A DNA stretch of 64,000 nucleotides from Tuctoria greenei (taxonomy: Eukaryota > Streptophyta > Magnoliopsida > Poales > Poaceae): contig JAYESD010000008.1 in assembly GCA_036927565.1 (NCBI GenBank), positions 126,507,498 through 126,571,497 on the forward strand, given 5' to 3'. Positions 48,696 to 60,955 of the stretch are shown here, in pieces. The notes beneath the pieces are model-generated. The model ran no database searches, was not told where the DNA came from, and saw only the letters and a program-made list of their open reading frames with translations. Every line of letters begins with the position of its first letter. Positions within the stretch are counted from its first letter, which is position 1. Both the position numbers and the translations under genes were made by a program.

Positions 48696-50662
48696 CTAAG
48701 TCCTGTGGAAAAATGAAGCAACCTTCTCAGCAGCCTCTTGGACACTAGCTTTGGCGGCATCCTCCTCTTTGGCAATGAGTCCTTCAAAGACCGGATCGAG
48801 AGAAAATTGAGAGTCTCGGCTTCTGTAACACGCCATGACATACTCGGCGACGTTCCTGGCCAGAGATTTTCCCTCTGTCTCTAGCTGATCAACGATGACA
48901 TCACCCATTGCGTCGAGTTTGCTGCCAGCAGAGCCAAGCACCACCAACGTCTGGTCCAGCTCCTGTGCTGGATCCTCAGGGCGTACTGGACTGAAGCCAA
49001 GAGGCAAAAGGGATTTGTCTGCACATCCCAGGAAATCCCATACCAGCAGGGATTCAGTTGTTCTCGAGCTCCGCAACTCCTCAAGTGACCTCTGGGCGGT
49101 CACTAGCTCCAAACTTTCTCGAGTGAGGCGCTCAACCGCTTTGGCATGTTGCTGCATATTCTCAGCTACTTGCTTTTTGCGGTCGGCTAGCTCCATCTCC
49201 CGGAGGTGGATGCGGTTCCGCCGTTCTGCCAGGTCCATCTCCCTGCCTCTTACTTTCCCTTCTCTGGTGGCAACATCAGCTTCCCTTTTCGAGAGCTCCT
49301 GCCCCAGTTTCTAGTACTTTTCCTCCTCCTCCTTACTCCACAGATCAAACTTCTTAAAGCGACCTGCCAAATTTTGTTCGGCCAGAGTCAGCTTCTGACC
49401 GAACTCCTCCTCTCTTTTCAAAATATCCTCCTACTGTTCTTGGAGCTTCTCTTCCCTTGCATCAAGGGCTGCTTGACGCTTCTGGAGAACCTCATTTAAT
49501 TCATTGAGGTTGTTCTGATGCTCGTCAGCAGCGTCACTCCTTTCCTTGGCATGCTCGAGGATCTCCCGAGAATTAGCATCGAGAGCCCTGATGGCGACCT
49601 CCTTCTCCTCCAGCAGTTTGCCCCAGTATTCCATCCGGGTCGTTTCCCTCTTGACCCACTCCTTCTAATCAGCAAGCCTCGTCTGAGCAATCTTGGTCTC
49701 GAAATGGAGTATATTGCGCTAACGCCTCAAGGTGTCGCGCTCCTCTTCAAGGACCTTGCTGTCGTGATCGAAGGCGAGCTGAACTTGTCGAAGGCTTGAG
49801 CAAGCATTGTCTATGGACAATGCCAAGGGAATAGGCTCCGGACCTGCCGGGGTCACCTCTACTGGCTCCAAGGGGTCTTCTAGAACAAAAATAGGATCCC
49901 ATGCCACAAGCGTGGTTCCCTGAGCTTCTACGACACTAGGGCCGCCCTCCTGGAGCTCTTCGGCGGCAGCTGAGGAAGAACCCACTGGGGGAACTTCTAC
50001 CTCTGGAGCCGACGCGAAGGTCCAATCGCAGGAACTTCAACTGTTGGCTCTACGGGTGGAGAGCCTGCCACTGCCTCTTCATGGTGTTCTGCTTTGGGCA
50101 TGGAAACCTCCAGAGCAGTTACTTCCGGGGTGGTCGTTGGAGCTTCACCCGAAGCCATTTCCATTGTCGGCTCGGGCGCCGGTAATCAGCTACCTCCAGC
50201 CCAACTTCCGGAGCTTAAACAACTTCCGACTCAAGGGACAAAACTTCAAGTACCACTGACTCGGTTTCCGGGGCATCAACGACTTCCGGCTCTAGGGCCG
50301 TAGCTTCTGGCACCACCGGTTCATCTACCGGCTCAGTAGCAACTTCTGGCACAGCGATCGGAGCCTCAATTATCTCCGGCGCTGATGCCGGAGCTTCCAC
50401 CATCTTCGCGTCCTGCGCCGGAGCTTTAGTCATTGGTGATGTCGTTACTGGAGCGACTTCAGGCATGTCTCCCCCGTGGTCCGGGGCTACCACAGGAGTC
50501 TCTAGCGATGACTCTGAATCTAGATCCACGACAGCTGGCGCTAGAGCTGCCGTGACCTCAGCCACCACTTGAGGAGGCATGGGGGTTGAAGCTGGAGCTT
50601 CTGTCCGCACTGTTTTGGCCGTTGCAATAGAGGTTGGAGCTTTAGACCCCGTCTTTGATGCC
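48696..50662 (-). pseudogene. Antisense gene of B, exon 2 (broken)
   Basis: Minus strand counterpart of 36747-38793 in E. A Pro/Ala/Val repeat part (50610-50215), LSIDNACSSLRQVQLAFDHD (49820-49760), coiled-coil blocks (49634-49431 and 49238-49100) and a C-terminus with LPLGFSPVRPEDPAQELDQT and EGKSLARNVAEYVMACY, ending near 48696. Several stops and frameshifts separate the blocks. Confidence 0.75.
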
Positions 50663-50739
50663 TTGCAGTAAAAAAATTGGAAGATTCAAAACATGATAAA
50701 AATAAGAGTGGCAAATCAAGGTAATAAAGCAAAGCATAC
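50663..50739 (-). other. Intron of the antisense gene in B (77 bp)
   Basis: On the minus strand CCCAAG|GTATGCTTTGC ... TTTTTTTACTGCAA|G. Position and length match the E intron. The acceptor AG appears changed to AA (G to A), with a neighbouring AG one base on. Confidence 0.65.
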
Positions 50740-52126
50740 CTTGGGAAGCTACCGCTCCAATCAGCGCGGAACTTCTTCGTCGGAGGCTCAGAGCCGGAAC
50801 TTGCCGTGGTTGGCATGGAGGGAGCTCCAGAATGTTGCCCGGAGCTTGCCGTCATCACTTTTGTTGCCCCAGTCGAGGTCTTCCTTGGCTGGGAAGGACT
50901 ACCGGACCTGGAGCCTATAGCTGGCACCGAAATCAGAGTCGACTGTACAGAACTGGTGCCTCTCCAGGACGCTTGCACTGGAGAAGGTGTCGCCATAGAA
51001 TATCTCTCTCGCTGGGGAGAAGGGGCAGTTGTAGATGGAGCAGACCTGACAGATCTCCCATTAGCGTGCCTCAACTTCCTCTTCTGGCTAGAAGATTCGG
51101 CTGGCTCCTTGCCCTTGCCCTTGCCGACTTCATCAACTTTTTAGCTCGGTGTAGGGGCGACCACCTACTAGGAAGCTCCGGGTATTACAACCCTGGAGAC
51201 CCTACGCTTCTCCACTTCACCGAGATCGTCTAGCACCGACATCTTCCTCCGAAGCTCCCTCCTGATCTCTGGAATCATGCTTAGAGGTAGGAAAGTGGAC
51301 GACGGAGCTAAGGCATCATCGGCGATAGACCCGTGCTGAAGTTTCTTGAGATGGAGCTTCAAAGCTTCATCATCCAAGTTGGATTTCAAACCGGTTTCAA
51401 TCCGGTCGTCATCCATCACACTGTTGAAAGCCCTAGCGAGCTTCTCCCTCCTCCTAAGCTGAGCCCACCTGTTCACCAAGAAATTTCCAAAGACCATCTG
51501 GGGGGTCACTCCATCCTCCACACATTCTCGAATCCTGGTCAGGACAGGGTTAAATGCATCTGACAGCTTCAGAACTACATTCCAGGCATCGGTGTCGATG
51601 TTGGGGAGTCCTTTGGGTAGCTCCAACCTGTCGTGCTCCTCCAGTGCAATGACGATCCAATCCTTCTTCCAGTCATCCCATTTGCTATAGGGGAATGATT
51701 TCAAGTACTTGAAGGGACAATTCTTGCGCTTCACGAAGTAGTAGAAGCCAAGCAACTTGTCCCCTTGCCGGTGGTATGGGCCGTGAAGAAGGTCCGGAAC
51801 AGTTCGACGCAGGGAGGCACTCCCACCCACATCTCGCAGAAGTGGACGAAAGTTGCCACCAGCAGGAGGGAGTGTGGGATGAGGTGATGCAGTTGGATGC
51901 CGTAGAAGTCTAGCAGCATTAAGATGAAACTTGAAAAAGGTGGGATCAGTCCCACCATGGCGTACGCCGAAAAGTACACCATCTCGCCGCGGTGCTCCTT
52001 CTTGAAGAGGAGCTTGCCGGCACGGACCAAGTGGTTGAAGGATTCGCTGGACCATCCCATGAAGGTCCGGACCTTCATCAAATTGTCCTTGCTTTGGATG
52101 CGGCTTTTGGGAACACCTAACTCCAT
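50740..52126 (-). pseudogene. Antisense gene of B, exon 1: Transposase_28-like domain (broken)
   Basis: Minus strand, starting MELGVPKSRIQSKDNLMKVR at 52126. The conserved domain reads MLLDFYGIQLHHLIPHSLLL and FVHFCEMWVGVPPCVELFRT (51960-51800), continuous here where E has a frameshift. A change of frame near 51740 leads to FYYFVKRKNCPFKYLKSFPY, LELPKGLPNIDTDAWN and FGNFLVNRWAQLRRREKL, ending VSRVVIPGAS (51168), then a Ser/Thr-rich part to TKKFRADWSGSFP at the splice donor. Fewer breaks than the E exon. Confidence 0.75.
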
Positions 52127-52663
52127 CGCAGCAAAGTGGAGCGAAAGAGGAGAAAGCTAGGCAAAGTTTCGGAGGCTCTGAGTGCGAGTTTGATCGAAAG
52201 TGTAAAGAGTCCTCACACCGTGCGAACTTTCCTTATTACGTAAGCCTCCACGATGCTTGGATGGAAACCGCAACGAGAGCAAGTCCACATTACAAAGAAT
52301 CTACCCCGTCAATGATGAATGGGCCCGGGGCCACCTCGACGAAGAAGTCGAGGTTATTACCCCAGGCAAACTATTGTCATGATGGGCGGCGGGAACCCCG
52401 AGGGCGCAGTCTAACAAGGCGCTCGGAACCGATACAATTTTTGTATTGGAAACCGACGACCTTCAATTGCGTGAGATCCGCACTCAAAGATCTCATCTGC
52501 CGCATTCAAAACAAGCCACTTGGCGATGGTTTAATCCTGAACCATCGCCCCAATGGTACATCAGAAGAATTTGAAGTTGCTGTGCGGGAATCAAGGATGG
52601 CCCCACCTCTGGTAGAATAACTTAACCCAAAGGGTTTCTCCCAGAGGTGGGCCCGGGGGCCAC
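52127..52663. other. 5' flank of antisense gene and PPT of B
   Basis: Equivalent to 34746-35278 in E. No coding region. The last bases, AGGTGGGCCCGGGGGCCAC, are the polypurine tract of B. Confidence 0.6.
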
Positions 52664-52877
52664 TTTCGGTACCCTGCGTACCGGGTACCCCATGATACCG
52701 CAAGAAGTGCAAGGGAGTTCCACCTCTCAAAGTTGAAGACCTCCGTAGGCCCCATGTGTCAAACAGCACTGGACCCTCCTCCTACATAGGGGAGCTCCGA
52801 CACTGCCACATGTAACACAAGACCGGAGCCAAACCCTCTATATCGGGGAGCTCCACACTTGACATGTGTATTGTGAC
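52664..52877 (+). repeat. 3' LTR of Gypsy B, first 214 bp
   Basis: Begins TTTCGGTACCCTGCGTACC (TG mutated to TT), matching 7891 onward, and is cut at 52877 by Sirevirus F. The remainder should lie beyond the window. Confidence 0.85.
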
Positions 52878-54499
52878 TGAAAGTTGCCTAGAGGGGGGGG
52901 GGGTGAATAGGCTAATCGACCTGAAATGACTTAATAAAACGAAATGAGTACTTAGGGGGCGGACTAGTCTGGTCCAGGGGCGGACTAGTCCGGTCCACCT
53001 ATAGGGAAAACCTAAAAAGAGTTTCTACTAAGTTTTAATTGGATTTTCATGATGCAAAAAGTGTTAGGATGATTCAGTGAACCTTAACAAGTTATATAGA
53101 AATTATGAAGCTAAGGATCACAGTGAAACGAAAACGATGAACGAAAACGGTAAAGGTAACCCTAGAAGCAATGTGCGGTAAATGAAAGCAAAGTACACAA
53201 GGGACACAAGGATTTTATCCCGAGGTTCGATCCCACACAGAGATCTACGTCCCTGTTGAGGAGTCCACGAAGGACCGGGTTCAACAACCCTTCCCTCACC
53301 GAGTTTGCCACAAGGGCCAAACCGGTTCTCCACTATCACAAGGGTGACTACATTCGTTGGGGCTTCTCACAATCTGAGGCTCCCACCACAAATATGATCA
53401 CAAATCACAAAGAACAACTCAATCCACAGATCACAAAGATTCGACAAGTGCAATAGATCAAACCTAGAGCCAAGAATGGTGTTCTTCCTCTTCTTCACCT
53501 CACCAAACCCTAATCCACACAAGAATTAGTTTTAGAGGAAAAGTAGGCAAGAAGGAGGCTTTTGAAGGCTCAAAGTTTGTTGTGGCGGCGCTAGGGTTTC
53601 AAAGTTGTTCAAATGAACCAAGGGATCCTCTATTTATAGAGGATCCAGGCCCATACTGCTGACCTCAGCAGATGGGCGGACTAGTCCGGCCTATGACCCG
53701 GACTAGTCCAACCTTTGGAACCATTGATGTCCCTGACAACTGCCACACTGCGTGGCAATCGTCACGCTACCCGCCAAAAATCAAATTCAAACGGTCACTT
53801 CAAGACGGACTAGTCTGGTCCAGACCAGACTAGTCCGATCTCACACAGAACCTTTTGTTCCATGTGAAAACAGACTAGTCTGGAGACCACGGACTAGTCC
53901 GGCCCCCAGGGCGGACTAGTCCTGCCTCCCAGACTTAGTCGCTGAAGTACCCAACTTTCACCAAACCGGACTAGTCCGACCTCCAGTGCGGACTAGTCCG
54001 ATCTCAGTCAGGACCTCTTGGTCCGGACTAAAATGGACAAATCTGGGGTTTTGGGACTTAGTCCCAAAAACCCACTCCATGACTACCCCGGACTAGTCCG
54101 TTTCACTACGGACTAGTCCGAAGTTAGTCAGACCCTTCTGGTCCGCCCGAAAACGGACTAGGCCGGCCAGGAGCGGACTAGTCCGGCCTCTCCTGCAAGA
54201 CCACTCAAACACTCTTCTCTCAATAGGTTTTTATCTCTAAACCACTTTGAGCTCCCAACTTTATCACAATGCACTTTACGCACACGTCCTCATACATATA
54301 CGGCTAGTCTAAACTCGACACGCTAGAAACCCTAGTTTCTTCTTTTCGAGTTGACACCGTTGTTTTCATCTTTTTCCTTTTTTGAGGGTTTGTGATTCCA
54401 CTTGAGTCCACACCTGTGCTTAAGATCACTAAGCTCGTTAGTTACTTAATTTTCGTCATCAATCATCCAAAACCCACGGGGATCCTAGATGCACTTTCA
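52878..54499 (-). repeat. 3' LTR of Sirevirus F (1,622 bp), with palindromes
   Basis: Window-orientation ends TGAAAGTTGCCTAGAGG and GATGCACTTTCA. Near copies of CGGACTAGTCCG lie at 52962-53000 and in a dense array at 53670-54190. TATA box (minus) at 53631-53638. The G run after CTAGAGG is 10 here and 7 at 63257. Confidence 0.92.
53631..53638 (-). promoter_or_regulatory. TATA box in F 3' LTR
   Basis: TATAAATA on the minus strand within GGATCCTCTATAAATAGAGG, itself palindromic, downstream of the palindrome array as in C. The 5' LTR copy is cut by the window end at 64000. Confidence 0.75.
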
Positions 54500-54517
54500 A
54501 TCTCCCTCTTTTTGGTG
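54500..54517 (-). other. Polypurine tract of F (with a second one at 54886-54909)
   Basis: Minus strand CACCAAAAAGAGGGAGAT abuts the LTR. A second tract, CCAAAGGGGGAGAGTTA, lies near 54886-54909. Two PPTs match the arrangement in C. Confidence 0.75.
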
Positions 54518-54951
54518 ATTGATGACAACACATTAAGTCTTCAACAAATAAGAGTATAAAATTTGGTTTTCATAACGTGCGGGTGTATGAGTGACTCCCC
54601 CTCAATGAATGCATCATAAAAAGAAGATTCAGGATGTCCTTCATACACACACACACGTTATGGGCGGGTGCCTACATGTCGTGCTCAACATTTGTGACAA
54701 GACATATTAGATATGAATATGATCAAAAGATAGACATTCAAAGCGTCATATTGATATTAAACAATCAAAACATAGTCTTGCACAAATTTAAACATTCGAA
54801 TGACATAAATATTACATTAAGGAGTGCAACATGTCCAGGGATCCAAATAACTAGACAAGTACTACTACCCCCTCTAACTCCATCTAACTCTCCCCCTTTG
54901 GCATCAAGACACCAAAAAGGAAATGAAGAGGGAAACTAAGAGGCCTATCAA
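54518..54951. other. 3' untranslated region of F
   Basis: About 430 bp between the two PPTs and the additional ORF end. Equivalent to 31200-31610 in C. The open frame at 54634-54939 is not supported as a gene. Confidence 0.6.
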
Positions 54952-56786
54952 CTAGTCATCTTCCTCCTCGCTATCGGTCGCCTCATCGCTCTCCGCGGCC
55001 TCCGGATCCTCGTAGTCCTCGTCGTCGTTGTCGTCAGAGACCCGTGCCGAGGGAGCCGCCCGGGAAGAGCTCCCGTCCTCATGGAACTGGGCGAGCTCAT
55101 CGGCGGTGAAGTCGGGGAATGGAGTGACCTCGCCATCGCTTTCCTCCGGAGGGGACACGGGGACCTCAGGTTTGGCGCACACAGCCTTGAGGTACTTCTC
55201 TTGACGCTTGTGTGCCCTCTGATTGCGGACTTCTTGATTTCGGCAGGAGGTGAAGATGGCCTTGAAGCACTTGAAGAAAGCGCTCATCAACTTAGGCGGA
55301 GGCGTAGATGGACGTGCCACGGGGCGAGGTGCTTGCATCCCCGGATGAGAAGGAGGCTCCGCATTCTTCCGGCGCGGAGGAGTCGGCACAGAAGGTGGCT
55401 TCTGTGGACGAAGCGGGCGATGAGTCACATCCGTGACAATGGTCAAGCCAGACACCTTCCGATGAGACTCATAATTTAGGGTGCATACCCACATGCACGG
55501 TTAGGGGTGTGCGAGATGTAGAAGATGTCGTCGAAGATGTAGTCGACGAGATTGAACTTCTCATCACCATCAATAAGAAGGAGCAGGTGCCTTAGGCAGA
55601 CTTGGATCACCCCTGCATCGCCATACTTGGGTGCTATGGTCCTCCTTAGAATCTAGTTCAGGATCCTATAGAATGGTTTGATGTTGCGAGCAAGCCCTGG
55701 CTCATAGGACACATGGCTAGGGTACATATAGTCCATCTAATCTCTGTCTACGGCCTTGAGGTTAGAAATGATGATCTCATGATCCAAATGGGCCTCAAGC
55801 CCGAGAATCTTGGCAAACTCCTCAAAGGTGACAGAGTACTGTTCCCCATGAGTCATCCAAATGATCTGTCTATCACCTTGAGTGGTGAAGTAGATGGTAG
55901 AGTAAAACTACAGGATGACATCAACATTCCAGTTATACTTGAATCCCATTATGTCCTTGAGCTCATGACGCTCAGCAGCCTTAATGACCGCATACATAGC
56001 AGAGTGCTGCTTCTGGGCCATATAGTCCCAGTCAACCCATTGAGCTTCAATCACAGGCTTCATCATCGTCTGGTAGACCATACGGTAGTAGTCACAATAG
56101 AAGTCACACCAAAACCTCGGGTAAGCGATGCTCCTTTCATACTTGTAGACTTTGTCATTTTGCAATTTTCTTGCCTTGTCTGCTCCTTTCCCATGGAAGA
56201 CATTTGCAGCCAACTCACGCTGCCGATTTGGATTTCTTTCAGGAGTGTGTACCTCCAAGGGGCCAATGGAAGCAATTTTCCCTTTCTCCTTGATTAGAGG
56301 GCCTTTGGACTTCTTTGCCGGTACCTTTACAGAGGGCTTTTTCTTCTTTGGCTCAGTCGAAGCCGGTGCTTTTCCCTTCTTGGGATCCCTTTCAATCTCC
56401 CGTGCACCCTCATCCTCCTGGGCTCTCTCCTTGGCCCGTTCTTTCTCACCAATAGTAACAATTCGCTTCCTCTTGGAAGCCTTCTCTGCTGCAGCCCGAG
56501 AATTATGGGCCTCACGGTCCTCCTGTTTCTTCTTGCGGAGTTCCCTACGGGACTCCTCTATGGCACGGGCCATGGCTTCATCCTCATTGTAGGCCGTAGC
56601 TGCGGCCTTAGACGCTACGAGAGCTTGCTGTTTATTGGCTGCTTTTCCTCTCTCTCGCTGCTCGAGGTGCTTCTTAGCAGCCTCAACCTCTGCTCGTGCC
56701 CGTGCCCGTTCCTCACAAAGGCGAAGCTGCTCAGCCTCCCACTCGGGGTCAGTGGGAGGAGAAATGGATCGGCGAGGAGCTGTCAT
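54952..56786 (-). pseudogene. Additional ORF of Sirevirus F (broken)
   Basis: Minus strand, starting MTAPRRSISPPTDPEWEAEQ at 56786. Residues 20-170 form a Lys/Arg/Glu-rich coiled coil; then the conserved domain RFWCDFYCDYYRMVYQTMMK and ELKDIMGFKYNWNVDVIL to a stop at 55908. It continues with further stops (remnants of WMTHG, APKYGDAG) to 55494, where the C-terminal part has a Cys-containing helix FFKCFKAIFTSCRNQE and an acidic tail ending EATDSEEEDD. Same layout as C (18137-31199), but the N-terminal coiled coil is much longer than in C. Function unknown. Confidence 0.78.
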
Positions 56787-57707
56787 TGCTGCTAAAACAG
56801 GAAGAAGGCATAGAATAGAAGGTCAACAAAGTGGAATAGTGCGAAAGAAATCACGAGAAACAGACAAAGTTAGAGTTTGTCCTGTGTAAACCAGACTTGT
56901 CTGCCCCAGGGGTGGACTAGTCCGCCGGGCGGACTTGTCTGCCTGGCACCGGACTAGTCCGGGTTACACAGGATGAACCCTAACCCTAACGGTTTTTCAA
57001 AAAATCTTTGAAACAAGTCGCAATACTCCTAGGCTATGATCACAAGGGTACTAGAAACAACTTTAATGAAGAGGCACCTATTAAAAACTTTGTGAATCAA
57101 GAATGAGGGAGGTTTTTGAAAAGAGAGGAATACCTCTTCAAATCTTGACAAATCGAGGGGGATCGGTTAAGGATCGCACCGGGAATGATTGGAAAAGTCT
57201 CCCACGCCTCGAAAGGGTCCAATGCACGGATTGGAATTGGTTTTTGGTGGAGGAAATTGAAAATCGCCCAAAAGGGGAGATTTTCATGCGTGAGGAAGAG
57301 AGAGAGGCAAGTGAGAGGGAGAGTAGGGGTCGGGCCGCCTCCTGGGGGTTTAAGTCCCCAGGGGCCAGACTAGTCCGGTATAGGGCTGGACTAGTCCGGT
57401 CTGCGGACCAGACCCGGACGAATCTGGATCCGGACTTGTCCGGCCATAGGGCGGACTAGTCCGGTCCTAAAAGGTTGAAAACATATATATTTGAGTTTTA
57501 ACCACTATAGTCGATCCTTTCGGACATATTACCACAACGATACTTAATGAATATGGTCAGTAAGCAATCAACAATCAAACTATGACAATAATTCACAAAG
57601 TCAATAGTTTTTCAAATATTTTGGAGAAAATCGAGATAGAGAAGAATTTTTCAAACACATACGTTCTTTTGAAAAAGGAGTAAAGTAAACATTCAGATGT
57701 GCATGTT
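56787..57707 (-). other. Spacer of F with palindromes and possible leader intron
   Basis: Palindromes at 56885-56965 and 57364-57465 flank an A/G-rich stretch. On the minus strand, GACTTAAACCCC near 57350 is at the TATA position of C but is weak. GTATTCCTC near 57130 and TTCCTGTTTTAG near 56800 could be splice sites of a leader intron just before the ORF start. No gene supported. Confidence 0.55.
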
Positions 57708-60700
57708 TCAAGGCACATTTCGAGAATCTAAGATATTGAGCTCACTCCTAAGCTCACAAAAACTCTTCTCACCTAAGGTCTTGGTGAATATATCGGCTAG
57801 TTGGTTCTCGGTTCTTACATAGGAACTCACTATAGCCCCCTTCAAGGAATGATCTCTCATGAAGTGGTGCCTAATATCGATGTGCTTTGTCCTCAAATGC
57901 TCAACCGGATTATGGGCTATTTTGATGGTGCTCTCATTGTCACATAGGAGTGGAATATGGCGCAAGTTTGTACCATAATCCCTTAGAGTTTGTCGCATCC
58001 AAAGAAGTTGTGCACAACAACTTCCGGCTGCGACATACTCCGCTTTGGCTATGGAAAGAGCAATGGAGTTTTGTTTCTTGGAGGACCAAGATAATAAGGA
58101 TCTACCCAAGAATTGACATGTCCAAGTTGTGCTCTTTCTATCAACTTTGCACCCCGCATAATCTGCATCAGAGTAGCCAATAAGGTTAAACTTGGATCCT
58201 TTGGGGTACCAAAGTCCTAGGCTAGGTGTGTGAACTAAATATATAAGAATTCTCTTAACGGCGGTCAAATGACACACCTTAGGTGCAACTTGAAAACGTG
58301 CATACATACACACACTAAGCATAATATCGGGTCTAGATGCACAAAGATATAACAAAGAACCAATCATAGAACGATATACCTTTTGGTCCACACTTGGACC
58401 ATCTTCATCGAGGTCTAGATGTCCATTAGTTGCCATTGGAGTCTTGATGGGTTTGGCCTTGTCCATGTTAAACTTCTTTAATATGTATTGAGTGTACTTT
58501 GTTTGACTTATGAACGTGCCTTCTTTGAGTTCTTGACTTGGAAACCAAAAAAGAGCTTCAACTCCACCATCATGGACATATCAAATCTCTCTGTCATTAT
58601 CTTAGAAAACTCATCACAAAACACTTTGTTAGTAAAACCAAATATGATGTCATTGACATATATTTGGCACACAAAGAGATCATCATTAAATTGCTTTGTA
58701 AAGAGAGTATAGTCAGCTTTTCCTATCTTAAAATCATTTTGAATCAGAAAGTCTATAAGGCACTCGTACCAAGCTCTAGGAGCTTGTTTGAGGCCATAGA
58801 GAGCCTTACGTAATTTGAAGACATGGTTTGGGAAGTCTTGGTCTTCAAAACCCGGCGGTTGCTCCACATAGACTTCCTCCATGATTGGACCATTTAGGAA
58901 CACACTCTTGACGTCCATTTGGTAGAGCTTAAAATCATGGTGAGTAGCAAAGGAAAGTAATATATGAATTGACTCTAGCCTAGCTACGAGAGCAAAGGTT
59001 TCATCAAACTCCAAACCTTCAACTTGTGAGTACCCCTTGGCCACAAGTCGTGCTTTGTTCCTTGTCACCACACCATGCTCATCTTGCTTGTTGCGGAACA
59101 CCCACTTGGTGCCCACAACATTTGCTTGTGGACGCTTGACAAGCTCCTAAACTTTGTTCCTCTCAAAGTTGTTGAGCTCCTCTTGCATGGCCACCACCCA
59201 ATCTGGGTCTCTCAATGCGTCTTCAACCTTATGAGGTTCCAAAGAAGAGACAAAGGAGTAATGTTCACAAATGTTTGCAACACGAGAATGAGTGGTTACC
59301 CCTTTTGTAATGTCTCCTAGGATGTTGTCAACGGGGTGATCCCGTTGAACACTTTGATGCACATGAGGATGTGGAGGTTGAACTCTTGAGTCATCATTAT
59401 CCTCTTCTTCTTCTTGGTCTCCCCCTTGATGTATGCTTCCCTCTTGACTTCCGTCTTCTTGATCATGTTGAGGTGCAACTTGGCCATCTTCAACTTGGTC
59501 ACGTGGGGGATGACTTGCATCATCTTGTGTTTGATCACATGAGTTTTGAGGTTGTTCTTGTGGATGAACATCTCCAAGTGCCATCCTCCTAAGAGCTTCT
59601 TGTGGAGAGTATTCTTGATCTACCACACTTTGATCATCTTGCTCCACTTGGGAGCCATTAGTTTCATCAAACACCACGTCGCGTGCTATTTCAACAATCC
59701 CAGAGGATTTGTTGAAGACACGGTAGGCGTGGGTGTTTGAATCATAACCAATCAAGAAACCTTCATGGACTTTGAAGCAAACTTCGAAGTCCTAGGCTTC
59801 TTGTTGAGAATATAGCATTTGCTCCCAAAGACACGAAAGTAAGAGACAGTGGGTTTCTTACAAACTAGAAGCTCGTAGGGGGTATTCTTGAGGAGGCGGT
59901 GGAGGTACAATCGGTTGACGGCGTGGCAAGCGGTGTTAACCGTCTACGCCCAAAATTGGTCTGATGTTTTGTACTCATCAAGCATCGTCCTTGACATCTC
60001 AATGGGTGTCCTATTCTTCTGTTCCGCCACCCCATTTTGTTGAGGGGAGTAGGGGGCTGAAAATTCATGCTTGATGCCCTCCTTATTCAAGAACTATTCC
60101 ACTTGAGTGTTCTTGAACTTGGTGCCGTTGTCGCTTCTTATAGCCTTGATTATTGAGGTGAACTCATTTTGAGCTCTCCTCAAGAACCTCTTGAGGACAC
60201 CGTGAGTCTCACCCTTATCATGCAAGAAAAATACCCAAGTAAAACGAGAAAAATCATCAACAACAACAAGACCATATTTGTTACTGCCAATGCTAATGTA
60301 GGTTATTGGCCCGAAAAGGTCCATGTGTAGCAGTTCCAAAGGCCTTGTCATCGTCATGATATTCTTGGACGGGTGTTGAGCTCCTACTTGCTTCCCCGCT
60401 TGGCAAGCGCTACATGGCCTATATTTTTCAAACACAACATCCTTCAAGCCATAGATGTGCTCGCCCTTGAGAAGCTTTTATAAGTTCCTCATCCCAACAT
60501 GGGCTAGTCTTCTATACCAAAGCCATCCCATGTTGGTTTTCACCATTAAGCATGTGTCAAGTTGAGCCTTATCCGCGGCGATATCCACAAGATGAAGCTT
60601 TCCCTTGAGCACACCCTGAAAAGCGATTGAGTTATCCTTTCTTCTAAGGACGCTCACACCCTCATTAGTAAAAACACAATTATAACCCTTGTCACATAGT

Positions 60701-60942
60701 TGAGGTATGGACAATAGGTTATAGTCTAAGGAATCAACATGCAAGACGTGAGAAAGAGTATGTTGTGGAGAAATAGCAATTTTACCGGAGCCAAGGATTT
60801 CCCTTTGTCTATTGTCCCCGAAGAAGATCCCTTCACTTGGATCATCGTTTTCTTCATACTCCACAAACATCTTTCTCGCTCCGGTCATGTGGTTGGTGCA
60901 TCCAACATTGAGCACCCATTTGAATCCACCAGAGGAGTATGC
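57708..60942 (-). pseudogene. Sirevirus F pol: PR-IN-RT-RNase H (broken)
   Basis: Minus strand. Protease segment LNVGCTNHMTGARKMFVEYE (60915), where the usual DSG is NVG, so the protease active site is lost. Pre-integrase LWYRRLAHVGMRNL; integrase CSACQAGKQ, VVDDFSRFTWVFFLHDK and RSDNGTKFKN (60447-60094); region after IN with ARDVVFDETNGSQ (59755-59147). RT YQMDVKSVFLNG, KALYGLKQAPRAWYE and YVNDIIFGF (59116-58508), in which the catalytic YxDD has become YVND. RNase H YSDADYAGCKVDRKSTTWTC and AEYVAAGSCCAQLL (58466-57708). Frame breaks near 60460, 60080, 59770, 59130 and 58500. Confidence 0.9.
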
Positions 60943-60955
60943 CTACAAAACAAGA

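Larger units (their letters stand above)
7891..52877 (+). mobile_element. Tat-lineage Gypsy retrotransposon B (multiply interrupted)
   Basis: B runs on the + strand in four visible pieces: 7891-10300 (5' LTR, PBS, gag), 33049-33884 (protease, start of RT), 46956-52663 (RT, RNase H, antisense gene, PPT) and 52664-52877 (start of 3' LTR). It is interrupted by C, E and F. At each junction the coding sequence resumes in register after a 5-bp duplication. An internal deletion near 48500 removes the second RNase H and integrase seen in its relative E. Left flank ACTAC is the likely 5-bp TSD, but its partner lies beyond the window. The Tat lineage is inferred from the pol sequence type, the antisense gene and relatedness to E. 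Confidence 0.88.

Noticed and set aside
54634..54939. Open frame in the 3' untranslated part of F
   Set aside because: It lies between the two polypurine tracts on the opposite strand, with ACACAC repeats at its start and no counterpart in C.
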